The notes under the pieces were generated by a model, which made no database searches, was not told where the DNA came from, and saw only the letters and a list, made by a program, of their open reading frames with translations. Below are positions 38,601 through 50,270 of a stretch of 64,000 nt of DNA, one piece after another; position 1 is the first letter of the stretch, and each line of letters starts with the position of its first letter. This stretch comes from Aptenodytes patagonicus (taxonomy: Eukaryota; Chordata; Aves; Sphenisciformes; Spheniscidae). Made by a program: the position numbers and the translations under genes. The stretch is taken from the NCBI RefSeq assembly GCF_965638725.1, contig NC_134975.1, positions 372,861 to 436,860 of the forward strand, given 5' to 3'.

Positions 38601-38610
38601 GAAAATGAAA
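38601..38610 (+). promoter_or_regulatory. ISRE-like motif next to TRIM-B start
   Basis: GAAAATGAAA (context GGAAAATGAAAGTGG) is an exact GAAANNGAAA core ending 35 nt before the TRIM-B ATG. The match in type and position with TRIM-A, which otherwise differs in its leader, argues for selection. Confidence 0.6.
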
Positions 38611-38645
38611 GTGGCTGACGTCTCGCAGCTCACATTGGGGGCCCC

Positions 38646-41600
38646 ATGGCTGCGCCGAGCCCCACCGCAGAGCTCCCCAGCGAAGCCTCCTGCCCCATCT
38701 GCCTGGAGTATTTCCGAGATCCCGTCTCCATCCACTGCGGTCACAACTTCTGCCGGGCGTGCATCACCCGCTGCTGGGAGTGGTCCACGGCAAATTTCTC
38801 CTGTCCACAGTGCCGGGAGACAGCACCCGAGAGAAACTTTCGGCCCAGCCGAGAACTGGCGCGGGTGCTCGAAATAGCCAAGCGGTTGAGTTTGCAGGCG
38901 GCCAGAGGGGAGACGGTTGAGGAGGAAGGATGCAAGAGGCACCGGGAGCCTCTGAAGGTCTTCTGCAAAGAAGATGAAGCCTTCATCTGTGTGATCTGCC
39001 GGGAGTCCCGAGCGCACCGGTCTCACACGATGCTTCCCGTGCAGGATGCTGTCCAGGAATACAAGGTAAAGGATTTTTTCCATCTAGATGTGCACTAGGA
39101 GCCAGACCAGCACCATCAGGGCTTGATGTTCCCCTTGCAGCACCCTACCATCAGGCTGTGAAACATCTCACCCCCACCCAGAGCAGTAGGCTGGGGCAGA
39201 AACATTGTCCCCCTCTGGGTGTTTGCCTCTGCTCTTCCCCCAGAGCAAACTGGCCTGTTTCAAAATGATGCTGTGGACCACGCACCAGTGCTTCTGCTGT
39301 CTCAGTTCTCATCTGAGAACCTGATGCTCTGTGGCTGAAGGGGTGAGGTCTTAATCCCCTGTTCCCCGCTGCAAAATTCAAGCCTTTGTCCAGCTCTGGT
39401 GCTTACCGGACACCTGCTGATCCCAAGATGCTCTCTAAACCAGCAGGCACATGGTCCAATAAAAATAAGGATGTTTTCCTGCTGCATCAGTGAGTTAAAT
39501 CAGCTCAGAGAAAGGATCCGATGCAGTCAAGTGCTGGTGCAGAAAGCTTTTTCCACTATGTGGCATTTATTTCCATTTAAAGCATTCCCAGGTCGTAAGC
39601 TCAGGATCCTTCTGGACCAAGAGGGACACAAGGAGAAGCTCTGGAGCTGACCACAGTGCAATCCCCTATCCGGAGTATTTTTTTTTTAGGCTGTTTCAGT
39701 CTCCAGAGACATGGGGTCTTTATTTTTTCTTCCCTCAGGGACAAATCCAAGCTCATCTGCAAGCCCTGAAGGAAGACAGAGACAAACTCCTGGGGTTTCG
39801 AGAGGTTGAAATGAGGAGAAGCTGGGAGTACTTGGTAAATGTTTTTATGAGGAGGAATGGGGGTCCGGATGTCTCCCTTTGGCTTTAGCTGTGATGCCAT
39901 GTGGGTGATCATCCTGCGCTGCCTTGGGGCTGGGGTCCCTCTCCGGGTACCAAACCAAACGCTGCCTGACTTTTCTCTGCGTTGTAGGAAAAAAATAACA
40001 GGCAGAGCCTGGAGCCCTGCTAGGGACTCAACTGCTGAATGCAAAGCTATATACATATATATATATATATATATAAAAAAAGGATATAGGATACTCGAGA
40101 CACTGACTCTCTAGATGTGCAGTCACTGGCATGCGTGGGACTTTGCCACATCCTTCTCCACCCTACCCTTCCCTTCTTGTGTCCCCTCCTTGCAGGAGAA
40201 GACCGAAGCTGAGCGGCAGAGGGTTTTCTCCAAGTTCGAAGGGTTGCGTCTCTTCCTGGAGGACCATGCCCGTCACCTGCTGGCTCAGCTGGGGGACCTG
40301 GAGAGGGACATTGAGAAAATGCAGGAAGAAAACATCACTAGTCTGACGAAGGAGATCTCTCATCTGGATGCCTTGATCCAGGAGATGGAGGAGAAGTGCC
40401 AGCAACCAGCGAGCAAATTTCTGCAGGTGAGGGAGAAGGGAACGGAGCCAGGTTATCACCACCTGGCTCCAGGCTGTTTTCCGGCTCTGGGTATTGTCCC
40501 ATGATGCTGCCGAACCCAGGCTGTGCTCAGCTCCAAAGCCACACCCATGCTGTTGAGGTTTCAGTAGATGTTTTGCTGCCAAGACCCATTCACCGAGTTT
40601 CCTCTTCCCTCTCTCCCTTCCAGGACATCAGAGGCACCTTGAGCAGGTATGGGGCTTCCTGAGCGTCTCCTTCCATCTCAGGCTGGGGAGGGAGTTTGGA
40701 CCTTGTGTTTGACAGGACAGGTACAGGTTACAAAACCTCACCTGGGAGTCAAATACTTGTGGACAGAGGCTTTGAGCAAAGGTGTCTTCACCCATCGTTG
40801 AATGTGCAGCAGATTTATTAAAGCCTGCACCAGCTCCTCTGAGCTATGGGTGTGCACAAAAGATTTCTTGGTCTCTCTCTGGGAAGATGCATCCTCACCT
40901 CTTCGTTCTGTCCTCCTTCTCTAGGTTTGAAAAGGAAAATTTCCAGCAGCCCCCGCTGCTTCTTCCAGAGCTAGAAAAGAAAATCAGTCACTTCAAGGAG
41001 AAAAATATTGCTCTAGAGGAGACTCTGAGGAGCTTCCAAGGTATTGTGCCTAGGCTGGGGTGGGGAGATGGAGCAATACCTGTGTGAGCATAAATTGTAT
41101 TTATTTTTCTTAGAGTATAAATTATATTTTATTGCAATTATATATGTGATCTCAGCATGGCAGAACAAACCCTCCGTTTTCATGTTCACACTCATACCTG
41201 CATGTTACAGTATCTGATAGATCTTCTCCCCTTTTTAGATATCCTGATGTTTGAGCTGCCTGAAAAGAGTAAGTCCACATCTCCTGGAGGTGAGGGAGTG
41301 GGAAGGACCAAGGAAAGGCTGAGCCCAACATGGGATGGGCCATGAGTTGGAGGGTCATCTGGGGAAGATGCTGCCATGTCTGAACGAAACAATGAATGGT
41401 GGGGGTGGCCCAAAACACCATAAGGAGTCAGGGAATCCTCACCACAATGTGTTGATGGATTCATTTCTTTCAGTAGAGCTGCTAATGACTGCACGAAGAC
41501 TGAGCCTGCCCCTCATATCAGTATGTTCAGGGAACAAATGCCTAGTTTGGCATTTTTGGCACAAAAAAAGGGTAGGGGTCTCCTACTCATCTGCCTCGGG

Positions 41601-42340
41601 GCTTGTTCTCTTGCTCCCTTGGGAATCTTCTTCTGATGCTTGCCTGGGTCCTGTGGGATGGGGAAAGCAACCAATGTCTGCCCCTGCAGCAAGGGCAGAG
41701 CATCCCAAGCAATGGGCTGGATGGAGCTGCAGGACCTCCCCGCTCCGCCCCAGCAGTGAGACAGAACCTGAGGCCATGGGAAATGGTTTGGTTTCCTTTG
41801 ATGCTCTATGTTCTGCCCCTTGCAGTGAAGGTGACCCTGGATCCATCCACGGCTCACCCCCAGCTCGTCGTGTCGGTGGATGGGAGGAGCGTGAGGTGGG
41901 AAGATGCCCAGCAGGACCCATCCGCTGAGGGGTTTGGCACCGATCCCTGTGTGCTGGGCTGTGAGGGCATCACCTCGGGGAGATGCTGCTGGGAGGTGGA
42001 GGTGACACCCAAAGGCTCCTGGGCCGTAGGGGTGGCCAGGGAGTCCCTGAAGAGGAGGGAAGAGACCGCTGTGAGCCCCGAGATGGAGCTCTGGTCTATG
42101 GGTCTCTGCGAGGGTCAGTTCTGGGCTCTCACCTCCCTTGAGCGTATCCCGCTATACCAGATCCAGGTCCCCAGAAGGGTCCGGGTCTCCCTGGACTATG
42201 AAAAGGGTCAGGTGGCATTTTTTGATGCTGATAAGAGGGCCCTGATATTCATTTTCCCAGCGGCTTCATTTAAAGGGGAGAGTATTCATCCCTGGTTCCT
42301 GGTGTGGAGCGAGGGGTCCCAGATCACACTGTGTCCCTGA
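38646..42340 (+). CDS. TRIM-B: RING/B-box/coiled-coil/B30.2 E3 ligase
   Basis: Seven plus-strand exons: 38646-39065, 39739-39834, 40196-40426, 40624-40646, 40925-41040, 41239-41268 and 41826-42340, all GT/AG with phases 0,0,0,2,1,1, giving 476 codons. RING CPIC...CGHNFCRAC...CPQC and B-box2 are intact. The 30-nt exon encodes ILMFELPEK. The B30.2 starts VTLDPSTAHPQLVV and ends QITLCP. Odd point: the PRY part lacks the usual LPDNPxRFD block (DPSAEGFGTD instead) and GRHYWEVEV has become GRCCWEVEV, so its binding surface probably differs from that of its neighbours. It is the only TRIM on the plus strand, convergent with TRIM-C 1.2 kb away. A possible AGTAAA end signal lies at 42614-42619. Confidence 0.92.
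40049..40074. repeat. (TA)n microsatellite
   Basis: A simple TA run about 26 bp long lies in intron 2 of TRIM-B. Confidence 0.9.
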
Positions 42341-43519
42341 AGCTCTCCCTTCTTACCCAAACACAAGTTTTATGTCCCCAACATCCCTATTTCCAGCACT
42401 TTGAAGGACTTCTGTCTACTAAAGTCCTAGCTGGCCTTTCTGGCCTCTTTCTACCCTCAGCGATGCTAAAGGGTTGAGCATTTCTGGGGGGGTCGGTGTC
42501 CCAAATGGTCATCTCCAAATTTGGGGCATCAGTGGCTGACAAATGGAGCCGTGTCTGCCCCACAGCATCCTGCACCAGCTTGACTGCTTCTCCGGTCTTA
42601 CGGTTTTAGATGAAGTAAAAAGATTTATGTGCTGTAACATTCTTCTCTGTCTGGTTATTTGCTGCTTCGGGCTGTCAGGTTCAAGGCGGGGAGCTGGAGT
42701 TTTGGTTAACTAAACACCATTCCTGGTGTTTGCACAAAGCCTGTGAGTCGGCTGTGCCTGCACCCAGAAAGGTCCACAAGCCCTATGCAGGTGACTTAGG
42801 GACATCCCTGGGAGCCATGTGCCACGCTGCTCTCCTGTTTGCTGGCAGTCCCAACCAGAGGGAAAGACACAGAGGAGAAAATCATCTATTTTTTTTTATT
42901 ATTAATGGTCTACATCATGGAGGTTTCTAATATCAATTTTTGGAGAAGAGAGGAAACAGTTGAGGCTCAGGAGCTTTGCCACCTGCAAACTTTCATCAGC
43001 AAAGATACCATACTGGTAAGACTCCACACTGCAGCACTGAAGGCTGGGATAAACCTCACCCGACATCAGAAACTCACAGTGCAGACGTCTGCATCTGAAC
43101 TGGCCACCCCAGGAGCCTTTATAAGGGAGAAACTGTCTGTTTTAGGGTGAGGGGGGGAGGTAAAGTTTGGACACCTTGCTTTGGAGGTGACCAGCTCAGA
43201 TGGGGACATCTATACTTAATCAGGCAAACCTTTCTACTACTGTCACTGAATTTTTCCCCTTTTCCCACTATTTCCCATTTCTACGCCCCAGGGTCCCCTC
43301 TCTAGAGCTTTTCCCCTCTCTTTGCCTCATTTTTCTCAGGCTTATCTCTTGTCCCTGGACATCAGTCTCCGATGATGTCTCTGGACATCAGCTTCGTGGG
43401 GAAGAAGAAAACACAAAAGCCAAAGCCCCCATTTCTTCTGTTCCCAGGGGTAGCATGGGGGACACGTGGTTGTCCCCTGAGGCTGTAGAAAGTGGGGGGG
43501 GGATGCTGCCCTCCATGTC
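42341..43519. other. Convergent spacer between TRIM-B and TRIM-C
   Basis: The 3' flanks of two genes that face each other. No exon, RNA gene or recognised repeat is seen. Minus-strand AATAAA-type sequence near 42889-42900 could end TRIM-C transcripts. Confidence 0.6.
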
Positions 43520-45335
43520 TCAGGGACACAGCCTGAGCTGGGACCTGGCCCCCACCACCCAGAGCCACGGGCGAACCCTCTCCCCGGTGAAGGAGGCACG
43601 GGAAAAAATGAACATGAGCCCCCCCTCATCCGCATCAAAGAATGCCACCGTCCCTCCGGCGTAGTCCAGGTGGACACTGACCCGCCGGGGCACCCAACGG
43701 AGGGGTAGGAGGGTCACTTTGTGGGTGGTGAGCGCCCGAACTTGTCCCCCCCACTTCTCCACCCCCCAGATCCTTCCTTGGGGGCAGAGGCTGAGGTGCC
43801 CCTTCCGACGGATGGACTCGCGGGCCACCCCCACAGCCCAATCCCCCCCGTCCCCCACCTCCACCTCCCAGCAATGCCGGCCTGCCGCGAAGCCCTGGCA
43901 TCCCAGCACGAAGGGCCAGTAGTCAAATCGCTCCGGGTTATCAGGCAGGTCCTGTCGTCCTTCCCCGCGTCTCACGCTCTTACAGTCCTCGGAGAGGATG
44001 AGGTCGGGGTGAGCCGTGTCAGGGTCCAGGGTCACGATGGCTGTGGGGTGGGGGACAGGGGTGTCAGAAGCAAGGCTGAGCATCCCAGGGATGCGGGGGG
44101 CTTGGAGGGGGCCAGCAGGACCCAGGCTGGCATCCAAGGGGCAAAAGCATCCCAAGATGGAAGCATCCCCAAGAAGGGGAAGGGTGCCGTACGTGAAGCA
44201 GAAAAAGCTGGTTTTAACCCAAAAAAACCCCAAAGGAAAATGTGCACAGCAATGGCAACAGACTCACGCAGACATCCCTGCAGATTTTAGGTTACGTCGG
44301 GTCAAAAATAATTGCTGAGGGAGAAAAACAATGAAGGAAAGCGATACGTGGGATGTAAACCAGCAAAATCTCGAGCAGGTCATCTCCTACAGCAAGCGTC
44401 ACCCACAGGACAAGACCAGACAGGTTCGGCTGAGCGTGTGATTGAAAAAAAAGAGCTAAAACCTGAAGACAAGGGCGATGAATTGGGTCAATCCTTTTCC
44501 GTATTTGTTTCGTGGAAATAGTTAGGTTTCAAGGCAAGGGCTCTGCCCTGGGGTGGATTTTCCTCCAGCCTTATGCTGAGGCTCCAGCTGCAGGGCTGAG
44601 AAAACTTGTCGGGTTGCCCTAACTTTCGTATTCTTCCTTCAGCAGCTATTTTTGTCCACTTTGGGCTAAGTGCACCTTCATCTAACAGGTACGGCTGCTC
44701 TTGCGTTCTCACTCTCAGCAGAAGCCAATTTTGGGGAAGGCTAGGCTGGAGGGGGAGCCAAGCCAGAGAGCAGCCCATCCTTCATCCGCCAGCATCTTCC
44801 AGGAATTAGGGCAAAACATAGCGATAAATGAGGCGTTAAGTGGGTATCAAATTGTCCTTTCTTCTGACCGGGAAAAGCCCTTTGCTCTTCCTCTCCTCCA
44901 TCTCAGGGTTTCCCTCTGCAGTATTTCTCTTCTCAAAGTATATCCAGAATGAGCTAAGGGCAGCTCAGCTCTTCCAGCTCTCCCCAGAATACGGCTAGCC
45001 TATTTTTTTCTCCTCCTCAAGCCCTTCTCAGTACCTTGTAGCTTCTTCAGAGTTTCCTTCAGAGCGCTGTTCCTCCATGAGAAATGACAGACTCTCTCTT
45101 CTGACTGTGGAGAAACATCCACTGGCAACTGGAAAGTCACTTTCTCACACCTGAGGAAAAAAAAACAACCCACACTTTTCGGGGCGATTGTCATCATTTC
45201 AGGAAATCTGATGCCACCAGAAATGAGGTGATGGTATTGCTGCAGTGTTGTTTTTTTTTCATCTCACCCCCTTGGCAACCCAAACCTCAAGGAAAGTACA
45301 GGCCAAATTTCCCTGTTGGATTAATCTTTTTCCAA

Positions 45336-45389
45336 ATTTTATTTTTTTATGTAGACCATGAGAATTTTATTTTTTATGAGACCATGAGA
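45336..45389. repeat. 27-bp tandem duplication
   Basis: Two adjacent imperfect copies ending GACCATGAG lie in an intron of TRIM-C. No role is apparent. Confidence 0.65.
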
Positions 45390-45762
45390 AAGGTCCAGCT
45401 TGAGGACTGGGCTAGAGGAAAGAGCCAAGATTTTGCAGTGAAATTAAAGCCAGCCTTTGCCAACGTGGAGGTTTTTGAGACTAAAGCTCCTTTGATTAGC
45501 ACATCCCCAGAAATGACCAAGAGACAAGCATGTAGCGGTGGTCCCCAAAATACCCTTCCAGACTCTTGCAGTTTCCCTGAAGCAGAGGTGTATTCAGCAG
45601 CCACCGATGAGTTTTCTCCTCCGTGGTCACCGCTCTTTGAAAAGCTCATGAAACAGCCTTTCGGCAAGGCCACGTACCTGCTGAGGGTGCTTTTCACATC
45701 CTAGGGAAAGAAGGGAGAAAGAAGAAATGAAGGTCAGCGTGAGCTTTTCTCTTTAAATCACA

Positions 45763-46050
45763 GCAATGCCGAGTTGTTTAGTTGGGGATGGACCTCTTGG
45801 GTCTCTGCTCCAACCCTCTGCTCAGGGCTGTGTCAAGGCAAGGTCTGAGTCTGTGCAGGGATGGAGGTGCCCACACCTAGAGGGACCCTGCACCGGGGAG
45901 GCACCACGCTCACGAGGAAAACATTTTTTCCCCAAATCTAGAAAAAATTTCTCTTGCTGCAACCTGTGCTAGTTGCCTCTCATCCTTTCACTGGACACCT
46001 CTGAGACACTGGCTCTGTCTGCTCCATAATCCCATTAGACCATTGCAGAT
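45763..46050 (-). mobile_element. CR1 LINE fragment, antisense
   Basis: On the plus strand the order CTCTGCTCCAACCCTCTGCTCAGGGC, a TTTCTCTTGCTGCAACCTGTG-like part and a CTTTCACTGGACACC part matches inverted CR1 as I remember it. It lies in an intron of TRIM-C and abuts the dispersed repeat at 46056. Confidence 0.6.
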
Positions 46051-46055
46051 TACCA

Positions 46056-46397
46056 GGGCCCCCAGCAGCACTAATAGACATTAATGGCTCTGACCAGCCT
46101 CACCTGAGACCCTGCCCATGGCCCAGGGGCTCTGTTTAAGCTCAGTCCTGGGGTATTTAGTCCTTCTGCAAGATGCTTCAGAGGAACGTGGCCATGGACC
46201 CTGCTGATTCACCCCATGGGCTGCTTGCCTTCAGCCCTGTCTCCTGCCCATGGACCTATCTGATGCTCTGGGCTGCCCTGCCCTGCTCCGCTCCCCTCTC
46301 TCAGGTACCGCGAAGATGGGGTGAAGGCTGGTGATGATCTTGTTCCCTACGCTATCATGCTCAGCTCCCCATCCTGTAGGGAACCACCAGCCCTCAC
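46056..46397 (+). repeat. TATA-bearing dispersed repeat, copy 2
   Basis: A long copy with CCTGCCCATGGCCCAGGGGC, a CTGTTTAAGCTCAGTCCTGG box, ATGGACCCTGCTGATTCACC, CTCCTGCCCATGGACC and CTCTCAGGTACC, then GGCTGGTGATG shared with copy 3. It lies in the TRIM-C intron between the 120-nt and 23-nt exons, antisense to the gene. Confidence 0.65.
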
Positions 46398-47286
46398 TAT
46401 TCCCTCCCACAGACAGTGATTTCATTCCCTTTTTTTTCCACCTTTCCAGGCTGCAAATCTCCCTCTCCTCATCCCCTTGGGGTTTTCAGATCTACAGGGG
46501 GAATAGCAGCAAACTGGAACTAGGAAAGCCCAACTAATTAAGCCAGTAGCTACCTGGTGGGGAGGACCCTCCCTACAATTTTCCCTTGAAAAGCTGTAAA
46601 CTGGATGAATTCACTCACCGATTGCTGATTCTTCTCTTCTTGACCTTGTGTCGGGGTGTCCAGCTGGGAAATCTCCTCCGAGAGTTTGGTGGCATTTTTT
46701 GCCTGCCTCTTCTCAATCTCATTTTTCAGGTCTTCCAGCTGTGAAAGCAAGAAGAGCTCATGTCGTCCTGGGACCTGCAGCGTGCCTAAAATCTGAGCAC
46801 CGTCTGCCAGGGCTCAGCTTCTAACATCCCCTTTTAAGATGCAAATGAAGGAGCAGTGGGATGAGAAATACCATGAGGAATTCATGGAAAGGCATTTTCC
46901 ACAGGAGGAGATCACCTGTGAACCCAAATCCCTCCTAACTTTTCTTGAATTCCTGGAGAAATTTTGGGGGGGGGGATCAAACGATGCAAAAAAGCAACAC
47001 GGTTTTGGAAGGAAAGATGCTGATAAAAGCCACAAACACACTTGCATGAACTTGGGCAGAAAGCCGTGATATTCCTGCGCTTACCAGCACAGCAGCGGTG
47101 CAAAGCAACCAAAAAGGATCTAAAGAAATGACCCTAAAGTTGGTGTATTACTGCCCAGGGACATGAGAGGTCAGGGAGGTTGACACCTACCAGATCCTCC
47201 AGCTTTCTGCACTCCAGGGTAGCTGTCCTTCCTCGGATACTTTCTCTCTTTTCCTTCAGAAAACTTAATATCCGCCTGAATTTCTT

Positions 47287-50270
47287 CTGAAGCAAACTAA
47301 AAAAACCTGTTGTTTTTATCCCTTTGATGGGGCTGGATCTTTCTCTTCCTGTTCCTTCCTAGTCCTGGGTAAAACTGCAGCACAGATGCGTTGAGCCGGC
47401 GAGTCAGCTCTTCGTGCCATGTCTCCTGGGCAGGAGGTGGTGACACCCTTGGCCTGATCTGCTGGGAGCATCATGTTTCTTCCTTGTTAATCTTCCAGCT
47501 TTTTATTCTGGGGAGCTGCTGGAGTCACCTCGCCACTTTTGTCCCTCTCCTTTTAGGGCTGGGCACTAGGAAAAACCATCAGCCCTCCCAGGAAAGGGCT
47601 GGAGGCAAAGGACGTTCAGGCTGCCAAGAGGGTGAGGAGCTTTTGAAGCTTGGTGGGACCACGGATGGGGAAAGCATAAGAAAATGGGGAGGGAAATATG
47701 CAACCAGAACCTTGTAGGTGCTGGAAGAGGGGCTGCAACTCAATGCACGTAAAGGGGCACAAGTTGGGGTCCTTGGGACCCCTGCCACGAATGTGCCTGT
47801 AGCCGCCCATCACTACATGCCCTCCAAGAAGCACTGTCCTGGCTCTGAGCTCACAGGGAAATGTTTCTAAGCAATTTCTAACCCACTGATCCTTCGTTAA
47901 GCTCCATGGCTAAATATATATATTTTTGGCATGGCAGCAACTGGGAGTTTTAGAGACAGGGTCACTGTGACCCAGCTGAAGGGCTACCAACTGAGATAAC
48001 TCTCCCAGCTGCAATCACTTGGCCAGGTTTGGAGAAGCGAGTCTCATTTCCAGCAAACTATTCCCATCAGGAAGAGCCGCAGGGGGGGTCGCTCACTCCG
48101 GGAACAGCAGGACTGGAAGCAAACGCCCTGCAACCACTTCCCAGGGAAGCATGGCCTGGGGTGAGCAGGTTGGGAGACAATCTGTCCTGCCAGACACAAG
48201 AGGTGGGTGTAACTGGGTGAATGTTGGCATCTAATGAGACACCTCTGTCTGAGCTGGGCTGCTTTGCTCTTGGGTGGAGAGCGGCTCTGCACTGTCAGCA
48301 GAGCCTAGGGCAGAGCTCCTTTCATCTCAAAATTAGGTGCCTACGGTTGGGCAAATGAGTCGCACCCTAAAAGCATCTACAGAGCCTGGAAAACCGGCTG
48401 GGGTGGAGACATCTGCATTGCAGATTTCTAGAGCGAAGGGACACCCTGGAAGAGAGCTGGAGCTGGGAGAGAGCTGGATGGGGATCAGAGACATGGAGGG
48501 AACCTGTGGCCCTGAAGGAGTCAGAAAAACATCAATCTCTACCTCCAAGCAAAGCACCGAGTTTTATTGGGGTTCGGTGTTTTCTCAGCAGGTGCCTCTG
48601 AGAGGAGCGTGGTGGGACCACGGTGGTTCAGGGACCTCCAGCAACCCACAAATGTGTCCTTGCAGAACGGTTCAGGAGCTTTTCCCCTGATTCACCCAGG
48701 TTTTCCTCTTTGGTCCTTCCTGCGCTGACAGCCTGCCTATTCGTATTCTCCTCTGCCTTGCCCAGCTGGGCTCGAATCGGTGTCAGGACATGGACCCAAC
48801 ATACAAGGTGACGCATAGGATCATGCTCCTCCCTGCCAGAGATGTGGCAAAGGGAAAGGGGATGAGATGGGAGAAAGAGCAAAAAATACTCAAGGCTTTT
48901 TGCTCAAAAGCCTTTCCCAGTAGCCCTGATTGCCCTTTTTTAATAAATCTTCATGCTTGAGCTCCTGCAGTGATTTCAGGTTGGCTCTGCAGAAAGCAGA
49001 TGCCTATCCTGCGGCGGGATCCCCCCTGTTTCCCAACTGACGGGACCAAGTGACAGCGATGCACCGGACTGAGCGTGGATGGAGGGCAGATGTGACAGCG
49101 TGACAAAGAGCAGCACCGAAATATCGGCCGTAAGTTTGCCCTCGATGGGACCCGTGGGGATGGTGAGATGGGGCTTCATCACGGGGTGCCCCCTCATATC
49201 TCGTCTGTTATTCTGAGCCCAACATCGCCCGCTCCCTCCCACTCTTGCTTCTGGTTCCTCTTCTCGGTTCTATAATCAATAACGTGTATTTATTTTGGTG
49301 ATGCCTCTTCCTCTTTTGGGTTTCCTCAGAAGAAAAGCAGCAGTTTTTGAGGGAATCAATGTAGGTGAGTTAGGCAAAAATGCCAGAACTTGTATTTCAC
49401 CTATCCACTCCAGCTGCTTTTTGTAGTCGAGAAATATCTAACCAGCACAGCCACAGGAGCCTCTGGTACGATTTATCCCATCTTGACCCTCCTGAACAGC
49501 CAACAGGGAGAAACAGGCTTTTCTTGGGAGTTATCCAGGAAGCTGGACGTGTGTAATGGTGTGGAAAATTGCATTCCAGGTGGCTTTGTTTCCCTTCACT
49601 GCCTGCAAAGGGGGCTTGAATGACTGGAGGTCCACCACGAGAAGGTGGAAAGGTAAGCGAGGTGTCCCCATCCTGTGCAGCTTTTCTTAATCTTGCTGAC
49701 CCAAAAGCTAAGAAATCCAGAAAAATACATCCATAGCAAGGCAGAAAGTGGAGAGTGCAAAACAAAATGTTCTTTTATTTAAAATAAATATCAGAAACGT
49801 AGACAGAGATAGAGACCAGCTCCCCAAACCAAGCCAGTTTGTAGTGAAAGGCCACCTCCCTTGGCAAAACAGACACTGCATCTGCCTTGCAATTGATGTC
49901 AGAAAGAAAACACTTTGGAAAGAGATATAAACAGGAGGATTCAGTCCGTTAAAGGCAAAATAAATTAAAAAAGACCACACATTTGAAAATCCTGAGTGCT
50001 CTCCATCCTTGATCAACCCCTCGATGTTCCCTCCCTTCTGATGTGCTGACTCCATCACCTCATACCAGCTGATCCTTTCTCCTCACCGCTGTCTGCTGGT
50101 GTCTCATCTCCCCATCCTTGCTGTACAGGTGCCATCCCAAAGCTCCCAATGGAGATGGAAGTGGGAGAGGAGCAGCAAGTTAGCTTGGCGAGATGCTCTG
50201 AGCAACCACAGCAAACAGCTGGCACCACACAGGAGACGTCCCTTTCGTTAAGGTCTGATTGACAGACATC
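47287..50270. other. Spacer between TRIM-C remnant and TRIM-D
   Basis: This is where the TRIM-C RING exon should be. I find no C3HC4 or B-box pattern in any frame. The right part is the TRIM-D 3' flank. A minus-strand AATAAA near 49772-49778, about 500 bp after the TRIM-D stop, is a plausible end signal. Nothing else is recognised. Confidence 0.6.

Larger units (their letters stand above)
34504..38645. other. Divergent spacer between TRIM-A and TRIM-B
   Basis: The two genes point away from each other across 4.1 kb, so this should hold both promoters. Apart from the two ISRE-like motifs at its ends and one dispersed repeat (36501-36675), I see no exon or RNA gene. Open frames around 37874-38488 are proline/serine-rich by composition only. 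Confidence 0.6.
43520..47286 (-). pseudogene. TRIM-C: RING-less, 5'-truncated TRIM copy
   Basis: Minus-strand exons recognised: 47286-47191 (96 nt), 46738-46619 (120 nt, shortened coiled-coil exon), 45700-45678 (23 nt, DVKSTLSR), 45150-45035 (116 nt) and 44040-43520 (B30.2, 521 nt). No RING/B-box exon exists between 47287 and TRIM-D at 50271. The coiled-coil exon has lost frame in its first half and its usual donor. A CAG acceptor inside it (TTTCACAG/CTGG) and a perfect internal donor (TCG/GTGAGT) bound a 120-nt piece that keeps the frame. The B30.2 is open and canonical (LPDNPERFD, GRHCWEVEVGD, WAVGVARES, LRLCP end). So the 3' half looks conserved while the ligase half is gone. It is either a decaying copy or a RING-less B30.2 protein; an upstream first exon would have to come from TRIM-D. 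Confidence 0.75.

Noticed and set aside
41471-41517. Extra TRIM-B exon between the 30-nt exon and the B30.2 exon (acceptor TTTCAG, donor ATCA/GTATGT)
   Set aside because: Both possible acceptors give lengths (47 or 44 nt) that break the phase-1 to phase-1 frame needed before the B30.2 exon.
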